In this document: positions 48,049-59,340 of the stretch, one piece after another
How positions within the stretch are numbered: the first letter of the stretch is position 1
Layout: each line of letters starts with the position of its first letter
From: Adiantum capillus-veneris
Lineage: Eukaryota > Streptophyta > Polypodiopsida > Polypodiales > Pteridaceae
Direction: 5' to 3'
Length of the DNA: 64,000 bases
NCBI GenBank assembly: GCA_014529385.2
Contig: CM043968.1
Coordinates: forward strand, 130,940,018 to 131,004,017
Notes under the pieces: model-generated
The model's input: the letters and a program-made list of their open reading frames with translations, nothing else
The model's database searches: none
What the model was told of the DNA's origin: nothing
Made by a program: the position numbers and the translations under genes

Positions 48049-51000
48049 TGAGGCGGTACGGGGGGGGGGGCAACAAGAAAAGCGGCCTCTACATACCCTT
48101 CGAGGCTCCCGTGCTACTCAATTGGGGCTGGGGCAAGCACAATCAGAGACAACAACAAACCACAGCCAGAAACCAAACAAGAAAAAGGGCACCACCTGGT
48201 TGTAGATGCGAACTAGGAAGCACGTGATATCTCCTTGTACTCAAACGCGCAAAGAGAGGGGAATGAGAGATAGCCACACACAGTTTAGTTCCAAACAATC
48301 ATTTTCTCTCATGACATCAACCGACTACACAAAGTTCTGAAAGGTCTTTCAACATGAATTCTAGATTCTTATGTGAAAATGGTTTTTTCCTTTCTTATGT
48401 TATGCTAATCCAAACAATATTCTAGATCATTTTTTTGTTTCCTTGAAATAAACTCGTTCATACAAGCTTTCATGATTCATATAATCTACTTGATTATGCT
48501 AAAATTCAAGCATTCATGCAATACAACAACAATAAGCACAAAGTCATTCCTCAGTGGGGGCACCAATTTGAGGCGGTACGGGGGGGGGGGGGGGGGGGGG
48601 CAACAAGAAAAGTGGCCTCTACATACCCTTCGAGGCTCCCGTGCTACTCAATTGGGGCTGGGGCAAGCACAATCAGAGACAACAACAGCCCACAGCCAGA
48701 AACCAAACAAGAAAAGGGGCACCACCTGGTTGTAGATGCGAACTAGGAAGCACGTGATATCTCCTTGTACTCAAACGCACAAAGAGAGGGGAATGCAAGA
48801 TAGCCACACACAGTTTAGTTCCAAACAATCATTTTCTCTCATGACATCAACCGACTACACAAAGTTCTGAAAGGTCTTTCAACATGAATTCTAGATTCTA
48901 ATGTGAAAATGTTTTTTTCCTTTCTTATGTTATGCTAATCCAAACCATATTCTAGATCATTTTTTTGTTGCCTTGAAATTAACTCGGTCATACAAGCTTT
49001 CATGATTCATATAATCTACTTGATTATGCTAAAATTCAAGCATTCATGCAATACAACAACAATAAGGACAAAGTCATTCCTCAGTGGGGGCACCAATTTG
49101 AGGCGGTCCGGGGCGCGCAACAAGAAGAGCGGCCTCTAAACACCCTTCGAGGCTCCCGTGCTGCTCAATTGGGGCTGGGGCAAGCACAATCAGAGACAAC
49201 AACAACCCACATCCAGAAACCAAATAAGAAAAGGGGCACCACCTAGTTGTAGATACGAACTAGGACGCACGTGATATCTCCTTGTACTCAAATGCACAAA
49301 GAGAGGGGAATGCAAGATAGCCACACACACCAAACACAAACATTCACCACGCCAGAGAGAGGTAAAGAGAACAAATCAACTTGAGCAACTGAGTCTTAGC
49401 CTTAAAGACTTGATGCACACAAAGCTTGATGAGAAATAGAGAGACAACACAAAACTTGACCTTGTTGCCAATACACAAATTGTCTTAGGGTCACGGGAGC
49501 CCTCTCACCAAGCACCCTCTTACAATTGACCTTTTAGGCAAACAATTCAACAAGCCCTCAAACCACCAAGCATCAAATGGCACAACAAACTTCAAGGACA
49601 ATATACCTTCAACCACCTGATTAGCCAACTTATCAAGTCAATTTGGAGAGAAGAGTCGTAGTTGCAGCATACAATCCCAAAACTATAAATCTTATTTATG
49701 CACAAGAGTAGGCTACAAGTGTGGTGAAGAGTATGGCATACATTCCACTCCTCTAGATGGCATAACTAACTTCAAGCTTCTCCATGCACCTATGTGTAAT
49801 GATGGAATAGAGCACTCACGATGCACACACTCTACACAACTAGGCTTGAAGAATGGTGTGTTATGTGTTGAGAATGGTGTGGTGTAGTGTGAGCATGTGA
49901 TGATTTACAAGGGAGAGAAGGGCTCTATTTATAGGTTTTATAGGCCCCGATTAGGATTAGGCCTAATCAAGTTTATTTGAAGGAATAAAAGATTATGCAT
50001 ATATATATATATATATTTTAATGAGGGTGGGTCTCTCTTGTCCTTTGAGTCACATGGATGTGGGCTCAAGGGAAGAGAATTATTGAGGATGAAAGGAGAG
50101 AGGATTGAGTGAATAATTTGGGAGTGCCTTCTCTAGTAAAAGGTGCATTTTACAATAAGGTTAGTGGTTAGTAGTTAGTAATTATCACTAAAAAATATTT
50201 ACAAAATCATTCACCAAATGGTGAGATATATGATGAGAAAAGTTAGAGAAGGGATGAGCTTGTAAAGAGAGGTTGAAGCTTTGGAGAAGTTGACATTCAC
50301 CTCTTTATAGCACCGGAAGAAGAAGCAGCTAGCATGGCGAAGCAGCGCGTGTCGATGAAGCTATGTTATCTTCAAACCTTGGAAAATTCATGATAAAAGC
50401 TTTCATTTGAAGAGGTTATCCTTGGATTTTTACTGATTTTTTGAAGTTCTTTACAAAGCTGAAGAGAGTATGGTAATATGGACATATATGTAGAGAGAAA
50501 GGGGGACACATAGGGTGTAGAAATGGAGGATGAAGGCTATGGAGGTGTGAGAGATGTGGCAATGGTGAAGAGGGTAAATTAGGACATGGGAGTTGCTGGT
50601 TTGGGAGTGGGAAGGAGAGGAAGGAGTGTGTATGAAAGAGGAAAATGATAAAGTGGAAGAGGGAGTGTGGCTGCATAGCATGGGCAAACTGGGGTCCGCC
50701 AATAAAATCATAGCTCACAGCTCGTGGCTCAAAAAAATATAAAAAATTTTGAGGTAAAAGTTTAGTCCACGAACTACAACTTTTCTTTGTATCACCTTTT
50801 CAAATTCGTGGAGCATGTGATCTTTAAAAATTCAACAAAACCGACTGTTTTTTTCCACTACACAAAGTCCTTGTGAGGTCCTTCTTTGGATGATTCTTTT
50901 GAATACCTCCAAGAGTGAGCTCCCCATGGTGTATGCATGCATTCCACATACCCTTGACCTTATTTGGTAGGTCTATAATTGAATATATTGTTGAGATCGT

Positions 51001-51685
51001 GATATAATTGAATAGTATAACTAAGAAAATCAAATATTGAGCGGTCTAAAAATATATGTACATGTCAAATATAAATAATATAGGTGGAAAAAATATAAAG
51101 GGGTCAAAATAAATCTCTCTCATTATAAATCTACCGTAAAAAGATAAATATTTTTGGTGGTCTAATTTATGAGAGTAATAGAGAATAGATGTAGGAAGAA
51201 AAAAATCACAATAGTGAAAAAATATAGAACTAGTGTTTTTGGATTTTTATTGGGATGGAGTTACAGAAGCTTGCATGAAATTATTTTTATATGGAATAAA
51301 GAGTATGCAAAATGGTAAAGAAAAATATGGTAATGTTGAGTCAATGTACATAGCATAAATAACACACCATAGGTAGAAATATTTAGATAAATACCAAAAT
51401 AGTTATGAAAAATCCTTTTATTTAGGCCCTATATACAATGAAATATTTACAAACAAATGGTCCATAATATACTTATATTTTTTGATTTTTTGATTTTTTA
51501 TTTTTATGGCTCAACTAACCCAGTGACTAGCTAATCGAGGGTTTTTAAGAAGATATGGGAAAAGTCTCCTAACTCACACACACCTATATACAGTGAAAGG
51601 GTAGGGATAGCCAAAATGTTTGAGTGATTTGATAGGGTGAGGTAGCTTACTATGGCAATTATGGAAAGCCGAAAAACGGCTATCA
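48049..51685 (-). repeat. 5' LTR of element D, with triplicated U5
   Basis: Matches 41808-45497. U5 ends start at 48049, 48569 and 49099, with primer-site copies inside the LTR at 48556-48568 and 49086-49098. Two U5 copies carry expanded G-runs (about 48060-48070 and 48580-48600) where the others read 'ccggggcg'. Minus-strand TATA box at 49924-49932. Confidence 0.88.
48580..48600 (+). repeat. Poly-G run of 21 in a U5 copy
   Basis: An uninterrupted run of G 11 bp from the U5 terminus of the middle copy. The neighbouring copy at 48060 has about 11 G. Confidence 0.9.
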
Positions 51686-51689
51686 CTAC
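51686..51689. other. Target site duplication of element D, right copy (CTAC)
   Basis: Matches 41804-41807. Confidence 0.8.
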
Positions 51690-54600
51690 CATCGGTGATA
51701 TTGAAAGTAATCAAATTTCTTTCCCTTTAGATTGCTTCTCCTTCCTCTTAAAGCCTTGGTAGGTCATGAGTCCTCCTAATATTGCCCTTGTCATGCTTTC
51801 CACTTGTACCGTGTAGTCAAGAGAAGTAGATTGGCCTAATGAAAGATGTCATTGTATCCTTTTGGAGTAGCATAGCCCCCAATGAGTCATCACCCACACT
51901 TGAGGTGACATAGAACTTTTCATCCCACTTGGGTGGTGAGATAGTTGGCAGGGTGGCTAAGACCTCTTTTACCTTGTTGTAGTGATGTTCGCTTTCCTCG
52001 TCCCAAGTGAAAGTTGATTTTTGAGTGAGTTGTTGCAGTGGTAGAACAAATTGCGATAGTAGATGTATGAATCTACTCAAGTACCTCACTTTTTGTAAAA
52101 AAGAGACCAGTTGACGTGCGGTTGTTGGTGAAGGTAGGGCTATGAGTGCAGCCACCTTACTTGGATCGGTGTTGATACCTTTTGCTGAAATTTCATGGCC
52201 TAGTAGAATGACTTTACTCTCCACAATGTGGCATTTATCCACATTTAATTGCCCGCCTAGGCTTTGCAACTTGGCCAAACCTTCAATTACCTTTTCTAAG
52301 TGTGAAATGCGAGAGCTATATATACAAAAATCATCAATGAACACTCTTATGGATGTTCCAAAGAACAATTGAAAGACATATGTGACATGTCTTTGGAATG
52401 TGGCAGGTGCATTTGTGAGACCAAATGGCATAATTCTATATGCAAAACAACCCCATGGCGTCATAAAAGTGGTTTTTAGATGATCTTCCAAGGCTATGCG
52501 TTTTTGAAAATATCCAGAATAACCATCACACACGGTGTAGCATTCAAAACCTGCTACTTCATTCAAAATTTCATCCATGAAAGGGAGAGGAAAGTGATCT
52601 CTTTTTGTAGATGCATTTAGTGGTTTGTAGTCAATGCAGACCCTCCACTTACCATTCTTTGTAGGTGTCAATACTATGGGTGACACCCACTCTGAGTTTT
52701 CTACAGGATAGATGAACCCTGCTTCCAGCAGCTTCCTTACCTCGGTCAAGAGTGCCTTTTCTTGTATGACCCCCAGTCATCGTAGCTTTTGCACCATTGG
52801 TTTTACCCCTTCCTTCAGCTTAATATGATGTTCCACCATTGTAATGCATGTAATTCTTTCATAGTTGTCAATGAATAGGTCAAGAGAACCCATCAACATT
52901 TGCAAAAAACTATCTTTCTCCTCAAGTGTTAATTCCATGGAAAACATACCCTTCAACCTACCTTCTCCTAGGCCAAATGATTTTCTCTCCTTTTCATTGC
53001 GTTGCCCTTCTGGTGACAGATTACCAGTTGTACTTACCCTTTGTGGATCCTTTATGATGATAACCATCACATTGATGGAACTGTCACTTTCGTCGGTGGA
53101 TGTGGTCTCCTCCTCAGAAGTGGAAGACTCGCTAGTGGTTTCATCTGTTGATGTTTCCAGATTCATTTGCTTCTGCTTGCCAGTCTTCATGCCATAGTAG
53201 ATTGTCTCCTCTTTCTTACCGGCCAAACGTAGAAGGCCAGTGCCCTAGTCCTGTTTTTCCTTCATGGCCATCAACCATGGACTTCCCAAGATTAGTGGAT
53301 AGTCCTCCCCCTTAGTAGGCATTACAAAAACATCTACCTCTACCTCAGTGTTGAAAGATTTTATCTTCACAGCACTTACCACACCTACACACTTTAGTTT
53401 TGCGTAGTTTTCCATCTTTGCCTTGCGTTGAGAAGGCCTGTCAACCTCGAACCCTAACTGAAGCATCATAGCTTCGCTCATCACACAGATTTGTGCACCT
53501 CCATCAATGTAGGTATTTCCAATCCTCTTTCCTTCTATGTTGACGTCGATAGTTGGAAGGATGTCGTCCATGTTGCAACCTGAAATTGCTCCGACTACCT
53601 TTGCTTTGGAGCATCTTGTACTTACCATTTTGGACCATTGCCGTCTCTTACCTTTGGTGCAAGATATAGCAGCTATGGCCATGTATTCTTTGGTCCTTGC
53701 TCTACCACATCCAATGTTAGATCATAGGGCTTAGAGCTTTCCCCTAATTGGAAGTCGGGATGCCCAATTTCCGTTGTGGCTTGGATGGCCTCTTGCTAGT
53801 CTCTCCTTTCATGATTCTCTCATCATCAAATTGTGTAGCTTTTTCCCTCCTAGCTCTTTTCACAGTCATGGATTCAAATGGTTCTAAAAAGGTTACCTTC
53901 TCCTTACCCTTGTCCCTCTCCTTTGCTCTGGGTGGATCCACTACTACGCCTTTTTCTTTCTCCTCTAGCCTTATGATGTTTACAGGGCGATCAGGTGGTG
54001 GTGCTGGTGGAAGAGGTGGAATGGATGCTTGTGATGGTGCCTAGGGTGGATGTAAAATTTGTGTTGGTGGGGCTGGTTCTCAGGGTGGGGTTGTTCTTTC
54101 TCTAGGTGGTGACAGTTGGTTCCTCCTACCTCCTCATTATAGTTTTGTCGTGGTTTGGGACAGTAGTACATACCGTGACCATCTTCTCTGCAATTGTAGC
54201 AGTGATACTCCCTGTTTTGTCACCGTGATCTTCCTGGGTCTTGATCTCTTTCTTGATTCCTTCCTTGCTGTATCAAGTGGACATAAAAATTTTGCAGCAG
54301 CTGGTCAGTAATATGGGCCAACATATCTTGTTGGTCATCTCTTATCCCAAGAGCCGTTGGTGGTGGTGGTGGTGGAATGGTGGTTGTTGTAGTTGTTGGT
54401 CTAAACAATGTTCCTGCTTCTATTGACTCGTTTTCTTTGGCTTTCATTCGCAGCTTCTTGTCCTTAAGGCGAGAAATCTCAACGACTAACTCGTACGTAG
54501 TCGGGAATCTACCCTTCACCTTCTCCTTGAGAAGCGTCCATAAGCCATGCATGAACCTGTCTTTCTTTAGGAAATCGGGTGCAGCTTCCCCCCTTGCCAG

Positions 54601-54857
54601 TGACTCAACCCACCATTCCCACAAATCCACAAATTTGGACTCATAGGTGGCATATTCTAAAAGACCCTCCTGCTTCAAGTCTCTCAACTTGTCCCACAAC
54701 TTCTCTGAAGTGGTACCTCCCCCAAAGTGCCTCTTAAAAGCGGTTTTTAAGGGCTCCCAGTCATCCTTGGTTGCTTGTGGAAGTGCATTGTACCATAATG
54801 TAGCTTCTAGCTTCATGAGATGCTTAAAGATTCTAACCCGGGATTCATCAACACCAT
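51690..54857 (-). pseudogene. gag-pol: Gag, protease and RT of element C, several stops
   Basis: The minus strand starts inside gag (KLEATLWYNAL, FKRHFG, KKDRFMHGLWTLLKEKV; 54220-54816). A TGA follows, then a zinc knuckle CYNCREDGHGMYYC near 54200. The protease (53245-53682) has DGGA where the catalytic DSGA is expected, and LILGSPW. At its start it reads RRQWSKMVSTR without a stop where element A has TGA. RT (51817-52749) is nearly open: WRVCIDYKPLN, MPFGLTNAPATFQRH, catalytic FIDD. The first RNase H is shortened: after FIRPIYFS the sequence jumps to LDYTVQVE, losing about 60 residues compared with A. Element D interrupts it at 51689. Confidence 0.88.
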
Positions 54858-54866
54858 TTTAGATAA

Positions 54867-54890
54867 TTTGGGAAAATCCCGTTTCCCAAA
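54867..54890. other. Hairpin at the 5' truncation point of element C
   Basis: TTTGGGAAA and TTTCCCAAA separated by 6 nt, just beyond the point where gag similarity stops (about 54857). It may mark the end of another element. The neighbouring 54891-55480 shows no gene. Confidence 0.5.
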
Positions 54891-55490
54891 TGCTAATTGG
54901 GATGTCAAGATTGTGTTATTTAACTCTTTTAAGGCTCAATTTGTCGTTAGTCTAGATGTGATGTCAACATTCTACCTATTATTTTTATTTTCCTACTTAA
55001 TAATCTATAATAAAATGTAAGGTTTTCAGTTTCCGGAACCTTCAAAAATGTACTAAGCTTGAAAAAATTAATGGAAAATACTATTGCAGGACTCCAAACA
55101 CTATTAATTTTGGTATTTTTAGAATTATAAGCAGAGCTTTACTATGTCTAGAAATTTTCAGAATCTGATTTCGATAAAAACAGGAACAATTACGGGATCT
55201 GGAAAATTACCATAGAAATTTAATTAATAATAAAAATTGGATGGTTCATTATTAATCATTAGCCAAGACTTCTTTACACTAAGGTTCTAGAGTTAAATAG
55301 GAAATTCTAAATTTCATCATAGAAAATCTACAAAAATAAAACAAGCAAATTCTGGAAGGTATGGGGTGAGTGTGGAAGCTGGGGAAACTTGCCAGGAGCA
55401 GTGATGGCTGAAAAATGCGCCATTTTCAAGCTGGGGGGCTGCTTGGACTAGGGGAAAGCTGCCAAAAGCTGCCAGATGCCCAGAAAAAGC

Positions 55491-55500
55491 TATAAATAGG
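55491..55500 (+). promoter_or_regulatory. TATA-box-like motif, possible LTR promoter
   Basis: TATAAATAGG after a GC-richer stretch and before 'ctcggagccttgag' and a CT-rich segment, as in LTR promoters. No second LTR copy was found, so the assignment is open. Confidence 0.35.
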
Positions 55501-55929
55501 ACCATTCTCTTCATATTTTGTTAGACTCGGAGCCTTGAGAATTTCTCTCTCATCTAGGGAGAAACACTACGCAGAAATCATTACAGTTAAATCTCTAATT
55601 GATTAACCCTAACGGTAATTAACCTAATCCTTCTTAATTAGTAAGGTTAGATTAAGATAAATGGTTAATTAATCAAAGATTAGGCCTATATATGCTTCTT
55701 AAACCTCTTTAAATTAATTAATCTCTGTTGATTATTATAATTAAGCTTAGTAATACTAAGCTAATTATTTATCCTCTCATATTAGGGCTGAAATTAGCCA
55801 ATTTAACCATGAACTAATGGTAATAATATTAATTAGGATTAGATTAAGTTGAATTAATTATCAGAGATACATTAGATAGTTATTAATCTAGGAAAATTAT
55901 CCTATAATTTTCTGAGAAGTTTTCCTAAT

Positions 55930-57590
55930 TAATTAGGCCCAATTATCCTATTTTTTGAACAATTTTAATAGGAGAAATTAGAAAATGGAATTTAAACACT
56001 TCCATATAATTATCAGTGGTTCATTAGGTGTTCAAGAACCCGTGATAACTAGGAAAAGTTCAGAAAGTTAATTTAGCTAAAATACCCTGTTTTGTAAACA
56101 GTTTTAATAGGGGAAATTAGTAAATGGAATTCAAATGCTTCCATATAATTATCAATGGTTAATAAAGTGTTCAAGTACCTATGATAATTAGGAGAAGTTC
56201 AGGAAGATAATTTAGCTAACTACTTTAGCTAAAATACTCTATTTTTTGAGAAATTTTAATAGGGGAAATTAGTAAATGGAATTTAAACACTTCCATATAA
56301 TTATCAATGGTTAATTAGGTGGTTAAAAACCCGTGATAATTAGGAGAAGTTCACAAAGTTAACTTAGCTAATTATTTTAGCTAAAATACCCTATTTTGTG
56401 AACAATTTTAATAGGGGAAATTAGTAAATGGAATTCAAATGCTTCCATATAATTATCAGTGGTTATTTAAGTGTTCAAGTACCTGTGATAATTAGAAAAA
56501 GTTCAGAAAGTTAATTTAGCTAATTACTTTAGCTAAAATACCCTATTTTTTGAGCAATTTTAATAGGGGAAATTAGTAAATGGAATTTAAACACTTCGAT
56601 ATATATATCACTGGTTAATTAGGTGTTTAAGAACTCGTGATAATTAGGAGAAGTTCAGAAAGTTAACTTAGCTAATTATTTTAGCTAAAATACCCTTTTG
56701 TTGACCAATTTTAATAGGGGAAATTAGTAAATGGAATTCAAATGCTTCCATATAATTATCAGAGGTTATTTAAGTATTCAAGTACCTGTGATAATTATGA
56801 TAAGTTCAGAAAGTTAATTTAGCTAATTACTTTAGGTAAAATACTCTATTTTTTGAGAAATTTTAATAGGGGAAATTAGTAAATGGAATTTAAACACTTC
56901 CATATAATTATCAATGGTTCATTAGGTGTTCAAAAACTTGGAATTACTTTAGCTAAAATACCCTATTTTTTGAGCATTTGAAATAGAGGAAATTAGTAAA
57001 TGGAATTCAAATGTTGTTATATAATTATCAGGGATTAATTTAGATAATTACTTTAACTAAAATACCCTGTTTTCTGAGCAATTTTAATAGGGGAAATCGA
57101 TAAATGGAATTCAAATACTTCCATATAATTATCAGTGGTTAATTAGGTGTTCAACAACCCGTGATAATTACAATAAGTTCAGGAAATTAATTTAGCTAAT
57201 TACTTTAGCTAAAATACCCTATTTTTTGAGAAATTGTAATAGGGGAAATTAGTAAATGGAATTCAAATGCTTCCATATAATTATCAGTGGTTAATTAGGT
57301 GTTCAATAACCCATGATAATTAGGATAAGTTCAGGAAATTAAATTATCTAATTATTTTAGCTAAAATACCCTATTTTTTGAACAATTTTAATAGGGGAAA
57401 TTAGTAAATGGAATTCAAATACTTCCATATAATTATCAGTGGTTAATTAGGTGTTCAAAAAACCTTGATAATTAGCAGAAAGTCAGAAAATTAATCTAGC
57501 TAATTACTTTAGCTAAAATACCCTGTTTTTTGAGAAATTTAAATAGGGGAAATTAGTAAATAGATTTAAATTGAATTGAGATCTTTATCA
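55930..57590. repeat. 152-bp AT-rich satellite, about 12 monomers, dimeric pattern
   Basis: The block 'ttttaataggggaaattag' recurs near 55963, 56102, 56254, 56405, 56558, 56709, 56861, 57082, 57234, 57382 and 57535, mostly 150-153 bp apart, with a shortened copy near 56977. Monomers also share 'cttccatataattatca' and 'tagctaaaatac'. The first eight alternate between 'atttaaacactt' and 'attcaaatg[ct]t' types. Confidence 0.9.
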
Positions 57591-57990
57591 AAGGTTTATT
57601 AGACCTCAAGGAACCTGTGGTAATTATACTACCATTGGAAAATTAGTTTAATTATATACCCCAGTAAAATTACTCCAATTTTTGGGAAGAATAAAAAAGG
57701 GAAATATAGTAAAGTAAATAGAAACCCTTTGATATCAATACTAGAGAAGGAATATACCTTGGAAAATCTATTATAATTATCCTAACCTTAGATAAATAGT
57801 TTAGGTATGTATTTTGGTCAAAAGTAACCAAGTTTTATATATAATGGATAAGAAAAATTAAGAAATAAAATTATCTAAGTGCCAAAGAATTAACCGAGGT
57901 CCAAAACCCTTATTTTTGGGTAAACAAGGAAAAATAAATGTTATTCAATAAATCCTCTAATGGATTAAGTCTTTTTATAAGGCTGCCGAA

Positions 57991-58152
57991 ATGGCTCCCA
58001 AGAGAACCAAGGGGAACCCTTTGACGGAAGATGAAGATGTTAGTAACAAACGCAACAAAGAAACTAACGACCATGAAGCAGGGCCTAGCCATAGGCCAAC
58101 AGAGGAGAGTTTACGAGCACCTGCCCCACAGCAGATGGACGACCAGTCCTAG
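57991..58152 (+). pseudogene. Gag-start-like fragment of an unidentified element
   Basis: 53 codons starting MAPKRTKGNPLTEDEDVSNK and ending DDQS before TAG at 58150-58152. The frame stays open for a further 16 codons before TAA. The basic start followed by an acidic, Pro-rich stretch resembles N-termini of plant gypsy gag proteins, and the satellite-containing AT-rich region before it could be its leader. No gag core domain follows. It could also be a chance frame. Confidence 0.35.
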
Positions 58153-59340
58153 GTGGATTTCAATTATGCCATTAATAAGCTTTTAGATTTCATTTTAAAT
58201 TAAGCATTGAATACGTAAGATTAGTAAGAAGGAAAAAACTGGCTCTAAATGGAAGGTAACTTCCACAAAACCCGGGAGCAATGATCGTAATTAGGAAAGG
58301 ACTGTTTGGGTTATGACTGGTTGAAATAGGAAAGAAATGTTTGGCCATCCTTAAGATAGCTTGTCTCAAGACACCTCTGATTCCTTGGAAATATTTTACT
58401 CCAGGTAATGAGTAATGATGGAGATACCATCATGGAGGAGTCGGTTACCTCGGCATGTGTGGAGTCTTTATCCCATGCTTGTTTATGTTTATGGATAGTA
58501 CTTTTAAGTTTATCCTAGAGGAACCGCCCGGTTGTATGGGCAACTGGTTTTGGTGTATGGGCGCTCGGACTTTGGGTGAATACCTTCCACCCCGGTTATA
58601 TAAATAAGGAATGGGTGCCGTTTTTCACCCTTGTATAGGTGGTCTTGAGACAAGTTAGTACTAGTCAGTGATACTTAGAAATGACAGTACCTTGTCTTAA
58701 GTTTAAAGATGTCTGTTTTCTGAAAGAATGCTTTCAATACTGTTTTTCAAAGATTGTCTTAAGGAAATGCAGTTTGAAAAATTAAAAAAGAATCATTATT
58801 TTAATCGTGAAAGAATGTGGTAGTAATTAAACAACAATAGAATCATGTGTGAGTGTGGGGTGGTAAGTGGGGATTGACTAAGGTTGTCAATCATGGACGG
58901 GTGGACCTAATTAGTCAGGTAACTATCCATTCCCGCGTACTAAAACGATTAGAAACTTCTTCACTTGGATAAGGAATCCACCAGCAGCTGTGCCCTCACA
59001 TATGCTAGAGGGAAAAAAGCGTTGGCTAAGGAAACCTTAATCTAAAGGATGAAGATTTAGGGCCAGAATTTTTCTTTTCCAGGGTCCCGTTTCCACTGCG
59101 AGACAGGACTAGGGCTCTTCTAGGGCTATAAACCTAAACCATTGTCAATGGTAAGGGTGAATTCCCTGGAACTTTTTTTTTTAAAGACTTTGACCTTAGT
59201 AGGCCTAGAGACCTGTCAAAGGTTCCATCCCGCTTTGGTGTCGGCGGGTTTGGAGCCATTACATAAAACCACTAATGTAAGTTACAAAAAAAGGATTTGC
59301 AATCAATAAATGCTTTTAAAACTTTAATCAAGGCTTTTAG
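58153..59340 (+). other. Non-coding interval with a TATA-like motif
   Basis: TATATAAATA at 58597-58606 is followed by 'aggaatgggtgccg', suggesting a decayed LTR promoter. No pol trace and no LTR pair found. Confidence 0.35.

Larger units (their letters stand above)
41808..51685 (-). mobile_element. Element D: gag-only LTR retrotransposon with very long LTRs
   Basis: A 9878-bp element with LTRs of 3690 and 3637 bp and an internal region of only 2551 bp (45498-48048). It holds gag and one unknown frame but no protease, RT, RNase H or integrase. Its ends (TGAT..CA), primer site, GGCTAA purine tract and gag fold match elements A and C, so their enzymes are the natural helpers. The type corresponds to the TR-GAG/LARD class of non-autonomous plant elements. 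It is inserted within the RNase H region of element C. Confidence 0.88.
37806..54857 (-). mobile_element. Element C: 5'-truncated relative of element A, split by element D
   Basis: Minus-strand order: gag, protease, RT (54857 to 51690), then, after the inserted element D, the second RNase H, integrase, purine tract and 3' LTR (41807 to 37806). Joining across D restores colinearity with element A: the protein left of the gap corresponds to the FDYTIQVE region of A and resumes at SLYLDRAYKR. The 5' LTR, primer site, leader and start of gag are missing. The coding sequence has stops in gag, after the protease and near the RT start, plus an internal deletion in the first RNase H. Confidence 0.85.
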
